Positions 17,118-26,094 of a stretch of 64,000 bases of DNA are shown here, piece after piece (position 1 is the stretch's first letter; every line of letters starts with the position of its first letter). The notes under the pieces are model-generated. The model made no database searches and was not told where the DNA came from. It worked only from the letters and a program-made list of their open reading frames with translations. This DNA comes from UBA2233 sp002347965 [NCBI: Nitrospirae bacterium UBA2233] (GTDB lineage Bacteria; UBA2233), in NCBI GenBank assembly GCA_002347965.1, contig DDYN01000005.1:21315-85314 (forward strand), given 5' to 3'. The translations under genes were made by a program, and so were the position numbers.

Positions 17118-18638
17118 CTATACGCCTGGGGGTCTGTACGCGTCGAGAACCGCCCTTGCCACAAGGCGGTCATCAAACGGGTACCGAACTCCCCGAACCA
17201 ACTGGTAGGCCTCATGCCCCTTTCCCAGGATTGCCACGGTATCGCCTGGGAGTGCCCTAGATACAGCAAACTCTATGGCTTCGCTGCGGTCAGGGATACA
17301 CACGTACCCCGATTGCCCGTCGAACCTCCTTGCCGAAATTCTTGCGCCTTCTTCCATCGCCCTTAGGATTGCGAGCGGATCCTCGCTTCGAGGGTTGTCC
17401 TGCGTAAGGACGGCCACGTCGCAGGCTTCCGCAAGAAGCTTCCCCATGATGGGCCTCTTAAACGGGTCGCGGTCTCCGCCGCATCCAAGGACACCGAAGA
17501 GCCTGCCCCGGCTTAAGAGCTTAAGCGCCTTAAGCACCCTCTCGACAGCATCCGGCGTATGGGCGTAATCGACGAACACGCACGGCTTTGGGCCCCCATC
17601 CCTTGCTCCCACGCGCTCAAGCCTGCCCGGAATCTGGGGGAGATGCTCCAGCGCTGCCACAAGAACCCTAGGGTCAAACCCGAGCCCCACACCCAGAGCC
17701 AAAGCTCCCAGCACGTTGGAGACATTGTGGAGCCCAACCAGGGGTATCCTGGCCTTTTCAATGGCCTTTGAGTCCAGAACGAGCTCGAAGCTCGTCCCTT
17801 GGAGAGAAAAAGCGATATTTTTGGCGCTCAAGCCTTTTTGGGAACACAACCCAAAACCAAGCTTCCGGCCCTGCCCAAAACCTTCAAGAAGCCTACGCCC
17901 AAACGGGTCGTCAACGTTGAGGGCGGCAAAGCCTCCTTTTTTCATATACACCTGGAATAAGCGGGCTTTGGCCTGAAAGTAGGCCTCCATCGAGCAGTGA
18001 TAATCAAGGTGGTCATGCGAAAGGTTCAAGAACATCCCCGCTTGGAAACAAAGCCCGTCCACCCTGCCCTGGTCCAAAGCGTGCGAGGATACTTCGATTG
18101 CGACCGCGCTGGCTCCAGCATGCCGGGCCTTGTTCAAACACTCGGCCATCTCGAAAGTTCCCGGGGTGGTGTTATCGAGCGGCTCGAAGGGCGCATCCAC
18201 ACTAACCCTTGTCCCTAAGGTGCCGACGTAGGCGCATGGCTCTCCGACACTAGAAAGCATCTGCTGGAGCAAGCACGCACTCGTCGTCTTCCCGTTTGTC
18301 CCCGTAACCCCTATTAGACTAAGCAGGCGCTGTGGGTTCCCGTAAAACCCGTAGGCAAGACGAGCAATACGCTCTTCTAACTTAGGAACCTCGATTAGGC
18401 AGGCATGTCCCGAGTCGATGCCCTTGGCATCCTCCAAAATCACGCAGGAGGCCCCGTTGGCCAACGCCTCGGCCACGAAAGATCTCCCGTGGGCGTTGAC
18501 TCCTTTTCGTGCAACAAAAACGAAGCCTGGCTGGACACGTTTTGAGTGGTCGGTAATCCCGGATAAAAATGTTTCCGGCACAACGGCCCCTGAAGCACGG
18601 CACGGACGAAGGGTTCCGAGAAGATGGCCTAAATGCAC
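17118..18638 (-). CDS. murE: UDP-MurNAc-L-Ala-D-Glu--meso-DAP ligase MurE
   Basis: A 506-residue Mur ligase adding the third peptide residue. It has P-loop GVTGTNGKTTSACLL, HDHLDYHCSMEAYFQAKARLF (carbamylated Lys), VDYAHTPDAVERVL and the specificity motif DNPRSEDP. A DNPR motif marks enzymes that use meso-diaminopimelate rather than lysine. It starts 10 bases inside the rsmH 3' end. The ftsL and ftsI genes normally found between rsmH and murE are absent. Confidence 0.96.
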   Translation of the reverse strand: MHLGHLLGTLRPCRASGAVVPETFLSGITDHSKRVQPGFVFVARKGVNAHGRSFVAEALANGASCVILEDAKGIDSGHACLIEVPKLEERIARLAYGFYGNPQRLLSLIGVTGTNGKTTSACLLQQMLSSVGEPCAYVGTLGTRVSVDAPFEPLDNTTPGTFEMAECLNKARHAGASAVAIEVSSHALDQGRVDGLCFQAGMFLNLSHDHLDYHCSMEAYFQAKARLFQVYMKKGGFAALNVDDPFGRRLLEGFGQGRKLGFGLCSQKGLSAKNIAFSLQGTSFELVLDSKAIEKARIPLVGLHNVSNVLGALALGVGLGFDPRVLVAALEHLPQIPGRLERVGARDGGPKPCVFVDYAHTPDAVERVLKALKLLSRGRLFGVLGCGGDRDPFKRPIMGKLLAEACDVAVLTQDNPRSEDPLAILRAMEEGARISARRFDGQSGYVCIPDRSEAIEFAVSRALPGDTVAILGKGHEAYQLVRGVRYPFDDRLVARAVLDAYRPPGV

Positions 18639-19564
18639 GAACCCTGACCTTCTTTTTCAAAACATCGAAGCTTGGCGCTTCTTGAGCGATGGTTGGCACG
18701 AACCTCTTCCAGGCCCGGACGAACGGGTTTTTTGGTAATGATGCTTCCGTCGTCCCGAGCTTTAAAAAAGCGCTTCACGAGCCCGTCCTCCAGAGAATGG
18801 TAGCTGATCACGACGATTCTACCACACGGTCCGAGCTTGCAAACGGCCTCCTCGAGCCCCCTTTGCAGCTCTCCAAGCTCGTCGTTGACGGCAATCCGAA
18901 GCGCCATGAACGAGCGAGTAGCCGGATGGATGTTGAATGAACGGCCTTTTCTCCCGACGGCGCGCTCGATGATTTGGGCAAGGGCCGAGGTAGATTCTAC
19001 CGGATGGACCCTCCTTGCCTCCACGATAGCCCTGGCGATCCTCCTGGACCTAGGCTCCTGACCTAAGCCCCAAAGAATATCCGCCAACTCTTTCTCGGAA
19101 AGCGTGTTGACCAACTCTTTGGCAGACGTATGGATAAGCGGGTCCATCCGCATGTCCAGCGGTCCTGGGTGACGGAAACTAAACCCTCGCCCTGGATCCT
19201 CCAGTTGACGGCTGGAAACCCCCAGATCGAGCAGTATAAACCCCGCTTGGGGCATCCCAAGCTCATTCAGCAGCCCAGGAATAGCGGAAAACCGCGCCTT
19301 GACCCATAAGATGGACTCAAAGCGGGGATGCTCGGAAAGCCTGGCCTTTGCTCGTTCGATCGCGCTTGCGTCTTGATCAAGAGCGAGTACGCGGCAACTT
19401 CCCGGAACTAAACCCAAAAGGGCTTCCAGGTGCCCCCCGTCTCCTACGGTGGCATCCACCAAGACGGAAAGGTTCTTTGCCCCGTAGGCCAACGAAACAA
19501 CGGCGTCCTTAAGGACGGGGATGTGGTAGGCGACAAAAGGCGAAGGCAAAATTGGCAAGCTCAT
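18629..19564 (-). CDS. rsmH: 16S rRNA (cytosine-1402-N4) methyltransferase RsmH
   Basis: A 311-residue SAM-dependent methyltransferase (formerly MraW). It has YHIPVLKDAVV at the start, SAM-binding VDATVGDGGHLEALL, LLDLGVSSRQLEDPGRGFSFR, GPLDMRMD and SYHSLEDGLVKRFF. The start is ATG 19564 (M-S-L-P-I-L-P). The frame stays open further upstream, but that stretch is the RNase P RNA gene. It is the first dcw gene of this cluster. No mraZ or TGGG boxes precede it. Confidence 0.95.
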   Translation of the reverse strand: MSLPILPSPFVAYHIPVLKDAVVSLAYGAKNLSVLVDATVGDGGHLEALLGLVPGSCRVLALDQDASAIERAKARLSEHPRFESILWVKARFSAIPGLLNELGMPQAGFILLDLGVSSRQLEDPGRGFSFRHPGPLDMRMDPLIHTSAKELVNTLSEKELADILWGLGQEPRSRRIARAIVEARRVHPVESTSALAQIIERAVGRKGRSFNIHPATRSFMALRIAVNDELGELQRGLEEAVCKLGPCGRIVVISYHSLEDGLVKRFFKARDDGSIITKKPVRPGLEEVRANHRSRSAKLRCFEKEGQGSCI

Positions 19565-19580
19565 CGTAGAAACATTGAAA

Positions 19581-19958
19581 GGCCTTAAAGTTAGGGATAA
19601 GCCGGATTCTGTCCCCGCCAAACGGCGGGCGAGGGTCATTCCTCTTTGCCTCAACGTGCGTGCGACCTAACCCGGAAGGCGCCGGAATTACCGGCCGGAA
19701 CAGGCGATTCCATACCTCCCCTATTTGGTCTTGCTCCGGATGGGGTTTGCCATGCGCCCCTCATTGCTGAAGGACCGGTGAGCTCTTACCTCGCCGTTTC
19801 ACCCTTACCCAAGGCTTTTACACCGAGGGCGGTTTATTTTCTGTGGCACTTTCCTTCAGGTCACCCCGAGCCGCGGTTAGCGGCCATCCTGCCTTTTGGA
19901 GTCCGGACTTTCCTCGAGTCCCGTGGAACTCGCGACCCCCTCCCTAACTTCAAGGCCT
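19581..19958 (-). ncRNA. rnpB: RNase P RNA (rnpB), bacterial type A-like
   Basis: The minus strand carries the conserved regions in order: GAGGAAAGTCCGGACTCC (P4 5' strand, near 19898-19915), GGGTGAAACGGCGAGGTAAG followed by AGCTCACCG, GAGCAAGACCAAATAGGG, and the 3' strand GACAGAATCCGGCTTA. The two ends (GGCCTTGAAGTTAGGGA and TCCCTAACTTTAAGGCC) pair into a long P1 helix, which I used to set the limits. The mature ends may be a few bases inside. It is the catalytic RNA that matures tRNA 5' ends. It fits exactly between the zinc-ribbon gene stop and rsmH. Confidence 0.95.
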
Positions 19959-20707
19959 TACATTGATAGCATAACCTCTTCGTTTTCTAAATCAAGCTCC
20001 CCATTCTTGTCGAAATACAGGATACGGTGGCAACTCGGACAAACGATGACGTCCCGATTTGCCTGAACGCGGTTAAAAAGCTGAGGAGGAATGTTCATGT
20101 AACACCCGTAACAGGTGCCATTCCGCACCGGCGCGACGATAGGCAGCAACGAGCTCGAACGGATCAGTTCATAATGCCTCACGCACTCCGGAGTAAGCTG
20201 CCCCTTAAGCCGTTCTATTTGCGAAGAGGTACACTCGAGCTCTACAAGAAGACCTTGGCGCTCTTTCTCGACAGAGTCGGCCTTGGAGTGGTACTCCTTT
20301 TCAAGCTGCTCAACTCTCGAGGTAAGCATGTGTATCTCTTCGGAGGACCTAGGAATGTCTTCTTCAAGCTGAAGAGCCTCCTCCTCGAGCATTTTCTTCC
20401 CCTTTTTGAGGTTTTGAATCTCGCGCATTAACACCCGGAAAGCATCGTCGCTCTTGAGGTTGTAAAGCCGTTTTTCCCGCTTCTTGGCCTCTTCCTCGAA
20501 GATGGCCAGTTCTTTTTGAATGCTCGCTTGGCGTTGCTGCCGGGAAACAATAAGCTCGGAAAGCTCGCGTAAGCGTTCTTTTTCCGAAAGAAGCTGCTCG
20601 CTTAACTCCTCCACGCTCTTAGGGAGTGTACCCAGGCGTCCCCTAAGAGCCACTTCATCCCTGTGGAGCGCCTGCAACTGAAAAAGGACACGGACTTGCT
20701 TCAGCAA
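19958..20707 (-). CDS. coiled-coil zinc-ribbon protein (zf-RING_7 family)
   Basis: A 249-residue protein. Residues ~10-180 are predicted long coiled coil (heptad-rich, charged, e.g. EKERLRELSELIVSRQQRQ). A C-terminal C4 zinc ribbon follows: CYGCYMNIPP ... VIVCPSCHRILYF. This family (C4-type zinc ribbon domain proteins) is widespread and suspected to bind nucleic acid, but its exact role is not established in most bacteria. The stop codon abuts rnpB, and the gene lies downstream of the tRNA and fabH. Confidence 0.8.
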   Translation of the reverse strand: MLKQVRVLFQLQALHRDEVALRGRLGTLPKSVEELSEQLLSEKERLRELSELIVSRQQRQASIQKELAIFEEEAKKREKRLYNLKSDDAFRVLMREIQNLKKGKKMLEEEALQLEEDIPRSSEEIHMLTSRVEQLEKEYHSKADSVEKERQGLLVELECTSSQIERLKGQLTPECVRHYELIRSSSLLPIVAPVRNGTCYGCYMNIPPQLFNRVQANRDVIVCPSCHRILYFDKNGELDLENEEVMLSM

Positions 20708-20844
20708 TCCCCTCCCCCTTTCTTTCTTAAGTTTGTTAGGTTGGGTTTAAAGAAACCCATCGGCCTGGAAGGACCGAAAAGTGTGGCTTGGCTTGCAAGG
20801 TCACGCAAAACACGATGCATGGCGTTCGATAGGAGATTTTCTCT

Positions 20845-20920
20845 TGGTGGGCCCACCCGGAGTCGAACCAGGAACCTACCGGTTATGAGCCGGCTGCTCT
20901 GCCTGTTGAGCTATGGGCCC
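20845..20920 (-). tRNA. tRNA with CAU anticodon, probably tRNA-Ile2 (lysidine type)
   Basis: A 76-base cloverleaf with encoded CCA. The acceptor pairs GGGCCCA with TGGGCCC, the discriminator is A73, and the anticodon loop CTCATAA (anticodon CAT) sits on a GCCGG/CCGGT stem. The GGGCCC acceptor and CCGG-type anticodon stem resemble the minor tRNA-Ile whose C34 is changed to lysidine by TilS to read AUA, more than an elongator tRNA-Met. The separate gene at 53112 is clearly the initiator. It lies between fabH and the zinc-ribbon gene on the same strand. Confidence 0.85.
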
Positions 20921-20979
20921 CACACATTTACGTATCCGCAATAGCTTATTATACCCCTCGAGATGCTTCATCGGAAAGC

Positions 20980-21951
20980 CTAGGAGCGCAGCAATGCGGC
21001 CCCCCATGTCAACCCCGACCCGCACGCAAGGCTCAACACCCATGCTGCTTGCCCTTCCAACCCGCCTTGTTCTTGGAGTTCCGTCATGGCAATCGGTATG
21101 GATGCGGCCGACGTGTTCCCGTACCGTTCCAGGTTGGTCCAAAAAGATTCCATGGGAATCCCTATCTTGCTCGCAACAGCCTCCAGGATGCGCAGGTTGG
21201 CCTGATGAGGCACGACAAGGCGTACGTCGTCTGGCTCTAGTCCGTGAGCGTTGAGCATGTCTTGAGCCGCCTCGCTCAACCTGGTTACGGCAAGCCTAAA
21301 GAGCTCTTGGCCGTTCATGTGGACAAACGCATCTTTGGAGAGATCATCGGAAAGGTTAGGGTAGGCATGCTTGCAGTAAAGAAGCCCGCCATGCTCACCC
21401 TCGCTTTTTACGCACACATCGACAACTTCAAAATGAGGCTTGGCATGCGGTCGGGCCTGCGATACAACGGCGGCTCCGACTCCGTCGCCAAACAGCACGC
21501 AGGTAGACCGATCGGCATAATCGAGGATCCACGAGAAGTAATCGGCACCCAGAAGAAGGACGTTCTTGAGCCCTCCCGTCACCATCCCCCGGATCACGTA
21601 AAGCCCGTAGAGGAACCCACTGCACGCCGCCGTAAGGTCAAACGCCGGAATAGGCGGCACGCCTAGCTTGCCCGCAACGAGGCATGCGAGCGATGGCATG
21701 GCAAATGGGGCCGTCGTCGTCGCGACGACGATCGCATCCAACGTACCGGGCTTCATACCGGATGCGCGAAGCGCCCCTTGGGCGGCGATCACGCACCCTT
21801 CGAGAATACCCTCATCGGGTGCCGCGACCCGCCTGCTACGGATGCCCGTTCGTGTGCGGATCCATTCGTCCGATGTGGGCAGCAGGTAAGAGAAATCGTC
21901 GTTGTGCAGCTCCAAGCTCGGAAGGTGTTTGCCAAAACCGGCAAAAAACAT
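20980..21951 (-). CDS. fabH: 3-oxoacyl-ACP synthase III FabH
   Basis: A 323-residue thiolase-fold enzyme that starts fatty-acid synthesis by condensing acetyl-CoA with malonyl-ACP. Catalytic Cys lies in [13 protein letters not shown], His in VVPHQANLRIL and Asn in YGNTSAASIPIA. SDEWIRTRTGI near the N-terminus is typical. It follows fabF by 15 bases. No acpP, fabD, fabG or plsX is nearby, so the rest of the pathway is elsewhere. Confidence 0.95.
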   Translation of the reverse strand: MFFAGFGKHLPSLELHNDDFSYLLPTSDEWIRTRTGIRSRRVAAPDEGILEGCVIAAQGALRASGMKPGTLDAIVVATTTAPFAMPSLACLVAGKLGVPPIPAFDLTAACSGFLYGLYVIRGMVTGGLKNVLLLGADYFSWILDYADRSTCVLFGDGVGAAVVSQARPHAKPHFEVVDVCVKSEGEHGGLLYCKHAYPNLSDDLSKDAFVHMNGQELFRLAVTRLSEAAQDMLNAHGLEPDDVRLVVPHQANLRILEAVASKIGIPMESFWTNLERYGNTSAASIPIAMTELQEQGGLEGQAAWVLSLACGSGLTWGAALLRS

Positions 21952-21966
21952 CGCAAAAATACCCCC

Positions 21967-23211
21967 TTAAGGTTCGTAGGCCTTAATGACGAGCGAAGCG
22001 TTCGTGCCGCCAAACCCGAAGGAATTGCTCATCGCCACGCAAGGCTTGAACGGCCGTGCCTTATTAGGAATGTAATCGAGGTCCAACCCCTCGTCTGGCT
22101 CATCCAAATTTATAGTGGGCGGCAAAAACCCCTCGACGATACTCATGGTACAGAACCCTGCCTCGAGCGCTCCTGCGCCGCCCAAGCAATGGCCTGTCAT
22201 GGACTTGGTCGAGCTTACGGCAAGCTTATAGGCATGCTGCCCGAACGCACGCTTGATCGCAAGCGTCTCGATGGCGTCGTTGTACCGGGTAGAGGTACCG
22301 TGGGCGTTGATATACTCGACCGACTCCGGACTCAACCCTGAATCTTGGATGGCACGGGCCATGCATGCAGCCATCCCCCTGCCTTCCGGGTCCGGCGAAG
22401 TGATGTGGTAAGCATCGTCGCTCAAACCATACCCCGCGACCTCGGCGAGGATTGTTGCTCCTCTTGCCTTGGCGTAGTCGAGCGCTTCAAGGACGAGCAC
22501 GGCTGCCCCCTCGGCTAGGACAAACCCATCCCTGGCCTTATCGAACGGCCTCGATGCCCTCGCAGGCTCGTCGTTGCGCTTGGAGAGCGCTTCCATGTTG
22601 CCAAACCCTGCAATCGCCAAGGGGGTAACGACGGCTTCCGCACCCCCGGCAAGCGCAAGCTGAAGCCTGCCCGAACGGATCGCCAAAAAGGCCTCCCCCA
22701 GTGAATGCGCCGAGGCAGCGCAGGCAGTAGAAAACGTAAGGTTCGGCCCCTGAATCCTGTAGCGGATCGCGAGCGTCCCTCCCGCGATGTTTGGAATGAT
22801 CTTCGGGATCAAAAATGCCGAAACCCTCCTTGGGCCCTTTTCGAGCAGGGTACGCTTGTTCTCCTCGATCGTGCCTAGCCCTCCGATCCCTACCCCCATG
22901 TACACGCCAGCCTCAAGGCCGAGCCCTGCGAGGTCTTCTTGTCCCACCCCTGCTTGGGCAAGCGCCATGTCGGCCGCGGCCAGGCTGTAGAGCGTGAAGA
23001 GGTCCATCCTGCGAGCGTCTTTTTGGGCGATTCCAAACGCTTCCGCGTCAAAGCCCTTTACCTCGCCCGCAATCCTGACTTCAAACCCATCGGCAGAAAA
23101 CCGCGTAATAGGCCCGATACCGCTTTTGCCCTCGAGTAGTGCATCCCGGTTCGCCACCCAACCGATCCCAAGGGGCGTAACCAGCCCCACGCCTGCGACA
23201 ACAACTCGCAT
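21967..23211 (-). CDS. fabF: 3-oxoacyl-ACP synthase II FabF
   Basis: A 414-residue elongating ketosynthase. The catalytic Cys is in FSTACAASAHSLGEA, the two His are in INAHGTSTRYND and MTGHCLGGAGALEAG, and the C-terminal gating region is SNSFGFGGTNASLV. It elongates acyl-ACP by two carbons with malonyl-ACP. It precedes fabH in the transcription direction. A FabB-type activity cannot be excluded from sequence alone, but length and motifs fit FabF. Confidence 0.93.
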   Translation of the reverse strand: MRVVVAGVGLVTPLGIGWVANRDALLEGKSGIGPITRFSADGFEVRIAGEVKGFDAEAFGIAQKDARRMDLFTLYSLAAADMALAQAGVGQEDLAGLGLEAGVYMGVGIGGLGTIEENKRTLLEKGPRRVSAFLIPKIIPNIAGGTLAIRYRIQGPNLTFSTACAASAHSLGEAFLAIRSGRLQLALAGGAEAVVTPLAIAGFGNMEALSKRNDEPARASRPFDKARDGFVLAEGAAVLVLEALDYAKARGATILAEVAGYGLSDDAYHITSPDPEGRGMAACMARAIQDSGLSPESVEYINAHGTSTRYNDAIETLAIKRAFGQHAYKLAVSSTKSMTGHCLGGAGALEAGFCTMSIVEGFLPPTINLDEPDEGLDLDYIPNKARPFKPCVAMSNSFGFGGTNASLVIKAYEP

Positions 23212-23263
23212 AAACCCACCAATCCCCTCTTTTCTTTATCCCTCTTTCTTGATAAACCCAAAC

Positions 23264-23743
23264 CTACGGCCCTTTTGGTAGCTCTTCGAAGGGCAACGGG
23301 GAGAAGGAAAGGATACCCCTAAAACCTGCACCGTGCTCGAGGACAAGCTCTCCTCCAAGGTATCCTGTGTACCCAACAAACCCCGCCGCAAAGAGATAGG
23401 CCAAAAAGAACAGTGCCGCCAACGTTTGGCTCCCCTTGAGTACCATTTGCGAAAGGATTCCCACGATAAAAGCGAACCCTAGCACCCAACGGGTCCATTC
23501 ACCAAGCTCTTCATGCCTTTCCAGCGCCTGCTCGATCGTAGGAATCCTTTTGGCAACTTCAGCCGCCTTCTCTCCGGTGAATACGCTAGGGAAGGAAAAA
23601 AGAAACGCGAACGCGAGCATAACAAGCGCTAACCTTTGAAACTCTGGCCATTTCGCGTATCCTAAGAGGTAGAAAAGAAGGCCGGTAATGGTAAGGGCGA
23701 CTGGGAAATGAACGAACGCGGGGTGGAGTTCGGCAACATTCAT
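23264..23743 (-). CDS. DUF2231 membrane protein
   Basis: A 159-residue protein with about four hydrophobic segments. I start it at ATG 23743 (M-N-V-A-E-L), because the DUF2231 signature LHPAFVHFPVALTITGLLFYLLG begins there. An upstream in-frame extension to 23863 would run into the divergent mutS2 start. The conserved His residues (LHP.FVHFP and ALERHEELGEW) resemble those of small b-type cytochromes, so haem binding is possible but unproven. It is the first gene of the long minus-strand block that continues to ftsZ. Confidence 0.75.
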   Translation of the reverse strand: MNVAELHPAFVHFPVALTITGLLFYLLGYAKWPEFQRLALVMLAFAFLFSFPSVFTGEKAAEVAKRIPTIEQALERHEELGEWTRWVLGFAFIVGILSQMVLKGSQTLAALFFLAYLFAAGFVGYTGYLGGELVLEHGAGFRGILSFSPLPFEELPKGP

Positions 23744-23842
23744 GGCACCATCCAAGTTTTGAAGGATAATAGATGCATTTTTTGAGTGTACCAGGCAAGA
23801 ACATGGCATGCCAACCGGCTGTAGGGCGGTTTTGATTCCCAG

Positions 23843-26080
23843 ATGACTTTTATAGACCACCAAACCTTGGACGACCTAAGCGTCCGTACCCTCTTTAGTC
23901 ATATCGCAAGCCTCGCCCAAACGCAGCGGGCCAAAAGCCGGCTGCTTGACGAACCTTTCCTGGAGAGCTTCGAGCAACTCTACGACTGCCTGGAAGCCGC
24001 AAAGCTCCTCGCGGCCCTTCAGGCCAAAAATGTGGAATGGTTCGTCCTTCCCAAGGGCATCGAGGAGGTCGAAACCCTTGAGCACGAGCAAGGCCTCATT
24101 TCGCCATCTTCAATCTTGCGGGTCCGAGGAATTCTTGAGGTACTCGAACGAACCCGAACCATCGGGAAGGCCGTATGGCTGGACTGCGAGCCGCTCTTTT
24201 CGTTGTGCGCAAAGCTTACGCACTTCGATACGCTAAGCAAACTCCTGGATGAAGCGTTTGATCACCAGGGCATGGTCAGGCCGGACGCCTCGATGGAGCT
24301 TCTCGAGCTTGCTTACGAGCTTACGCAAGTGCGCAAACAGACCGAATCGCTCTTTGAAAACGCCCTGCATGACCCAAAGATTCAAAATTTTCTCCAGGAC
24401 CGCTACGTCACGCTTCGGAATGGCCGGTTCGTCTTGCCTATTAAAGAGGAGATGATGGGCAAGTTCCGCGGCATCATCCAGGATGTCTCCAAGAGCGAAC
24501 ACACGGTTTTCATGGAACCGCTTGCGCTCATACGACACAACAACCTTTTTAGACGACGATGCATCGAGTACGACCAGGCACTGGAGATATTTAGAAAAGA
24601 ATTGCAAGAAAAAATCCTGGGTGAAATGCCGAACCTGAGCGCGAACGTAGAGATTCTCACGAAAATTGACACGCTCGTTGCAAAGGCGAAGTTTCTGCGC
24701 AAGCTCGACGCCAAAAGCCCAAAATTAACGACGATGCCGCCATCCAAGGTTCAAGGACTAGCCCACCCCCTACTGATCCTTCAGGGGTTAAAGCCAATCC
24801 CGCACGACTTTGAGCTTGAACCGGGCAAGCTTGGGCTCATTCTCACAGGGCCAAACGGCGGGGGCAAGACGGTATTTCTCACCTCGATAGGGCTCAACCT
24901 TCTTCTTGTCAAAAGAGGCCTTCTTCCCTGCGTGAAAGAAAGCTCGGTTCTGCTTATTCCCCGGGGAATCTATGCTGCAATGGCGGAAGGAGAAAGCCTT
25001 GCCGAAGGGCTCTCTTCGTTCACGGGCTATTTAACGCGGCTCAAGACTATCCTAGAGCTGGTGGAGCCTGGAGATTTCGTCTTGATGGACGAACCCCTAA
25101 GGAACACCGACCCGCTTGAGGGCAGCTTGCTGCTCCAGGCCATCTTGGAAGCCCTGTTCGAAAAGGGTGCCTTCGTTTTCATCGCCACGCATAACCCTTG
25201 GATGAAGTCCTGGGCAAAGACGCACCCGTCTTGTAGCGTCTACACGCTTGAGTTCGACCCAAAAACCCAAACTCCGACCTACCACCTAAAAAGGGGCGAA
25301 GTATCAGAAAGCTTCGCCTTGGATGCGGCCCGCAACGTGGGGTTCCCCGAAGCGATTCTAAAAAAGGCCCTCGAGCTGAGAGCGTGCGACCCCTACCTCT
25401 CGCTCAAAGACCAGCTCCAAGAAGAAAAGCGTAGACTCGAAGAAGAAAGAGGCCGCGTACAGGCGCTGCTTAAGGACTTCGAAAACAGGCTTGATGAAGT
25501 CCTGGCTCAAGCAGAACGAAAAAAGACCGTGGGGAGTAGGGCATCAGGAACGCTCAAAGAGGCCGTCCGAAGGGAAGCGCTCCAGACCTTTAAGGCCATT
25601 TCTCCGGAAAGGGTGGTTCCCGAAGCCTTCATGCCCAGCACCCTCCTGATAGGAGACCGCGTGCGCATCGAAGGGATGAAAGCCGAGGGGGTCGTTGCCG
25701 CCCTCAACCAAGAAAGGCGCCAAGCGGACGTGCTCCTGGGCGAACTCAAGCTCAGACTCCCGATCGAGAGCCTGCACCCCCTACCCAAGGCCGGCCCAAA
25801 ACCTAAGGTCACGGTTCACCTGCAAGAAGCCGGCGGCGATTCCGAGGGTCTTCTTGACGTCCGGGGGATGGATGCAGAATCGGCCCTAGGACTCATCGAG
25901 CGTCAGATTTCGCGTGCGCTCACAAAGGGTAAGGGGTCTGTCAAGATCCTTCACGGCATCGGGGCGCTTCGAAGACACTTGCGCGAGGCCATCCAGGAAA
26001 ACTATCGGGGCATCGCCCTCGTCCGTCCAGGCCATGACCTCGAGGGCGGCGAGGCTTTCAGCATAGTCGAACTTCGCTAA
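23843..26080 (+). CDS. mutS2: MutS2 family ATPase/nuclease
   Basis: A 745-residue protein. The MutS-like clamp/lever region covers residues ~1-300, and the ABC-type ATPase follows with Walker A TGPNGGGKTVFL (residues ~337-348), signature region LAEGLSSFTGYLTRLKTIL and Walker B VLMDEPLRNTDPLEGS. A coiled coil spans ~510-570, and a C-terminal Smr domain (LLDVRGMDAESAL ... VKILHGIGALRRHLREAI) covers ~665-745. MutS2 suppresses recombination or acts on stalled and collided ribosomes, depending on species. Walker B departs from the usual DELGAGTDPxEG. It is followed by an FAH-family gene after 14 bases. Confidence 0.92.
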   Translation: MTFIDHQTLDDLSVRTLFSHIASLAQTQRAKSRLLDEPFLESFEQLYDCLEAAKLLAALQAKNVEWFVLPKGIEEVETLEHEQGLISPSSILRVRGILEVLERTRTIGKAVWLDCEPLFSLCAKLTHFDTLSKLLDEAFDHQGMVRPDASMELLELAYELTQVRKQTESLFENALHDPKIQNFLQDRYVTLRNGRFVLPIKEEMMGKFRGIIQDVSKSEHTVFMEPLALIRHNNLFRRRCIEYDQALEIFRKELQEKILGEMPNLSANVEILTKIDTLVAKAKFLRKLDAKSPKLTTMPPSKVQGLAHPLLILQGLKPIPHDFELEPGKLGLILTGPNGGGKTVFLTSIGLNLLLVKRGLLPCVKESSVLLIPRGIYAAMAEGESLAEGLSSFTGYLTRLKTILELVEPGDFVLMDEPLRNTDPLEGSLLLQAILEALFEKGAFVFIATHNPWMKSWAKTHPSCSVYTLEFDPKTQTPTYHLKRGEVSESFALDAARNVGFPEAILKKALELRACDPYLSLKDQLQEEKRRLEEERGRVQALLKDFENRLDEVLAQAERKKTVGSRASGTLKEAVRREALQTFKAISPERVVPEAFMPSTLLIGDRVRIEGMKAEGVVAALNQERRQADVLLGELKLRLPIESLHPLPKAGPKPKVTVHLQEAGGDSEGLLDVRGMDAESALGLIERQISRALTKGKGSVKILHGIGALRRHLREAIQENYRGIALVRPGHDLEGGEAFSIVELR

Positions 26081-26094
26081 CCCTAGGAGATCGC

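Noticed and set aside
17111-17269. N-terminal extension of MurF by ~53 residues
   Set aside because: It overlaps the conserved murE C-terminus, and MurF homology begins at M-I-P-L-G-V-S (17110).
19646-19966. 106-residue frame on the plus strand and the N-terminal extension of rsmH to 19654
   Set aside because: Both lie within the RNase P RNA, whose conserved regions and P1 helix are unmistakable.
20663-20944. Plus-strand frame of 93 residues
   Set aside because: It runs through the complement of the CAU tRNA and the zinc-ribbon gene start; no homology.
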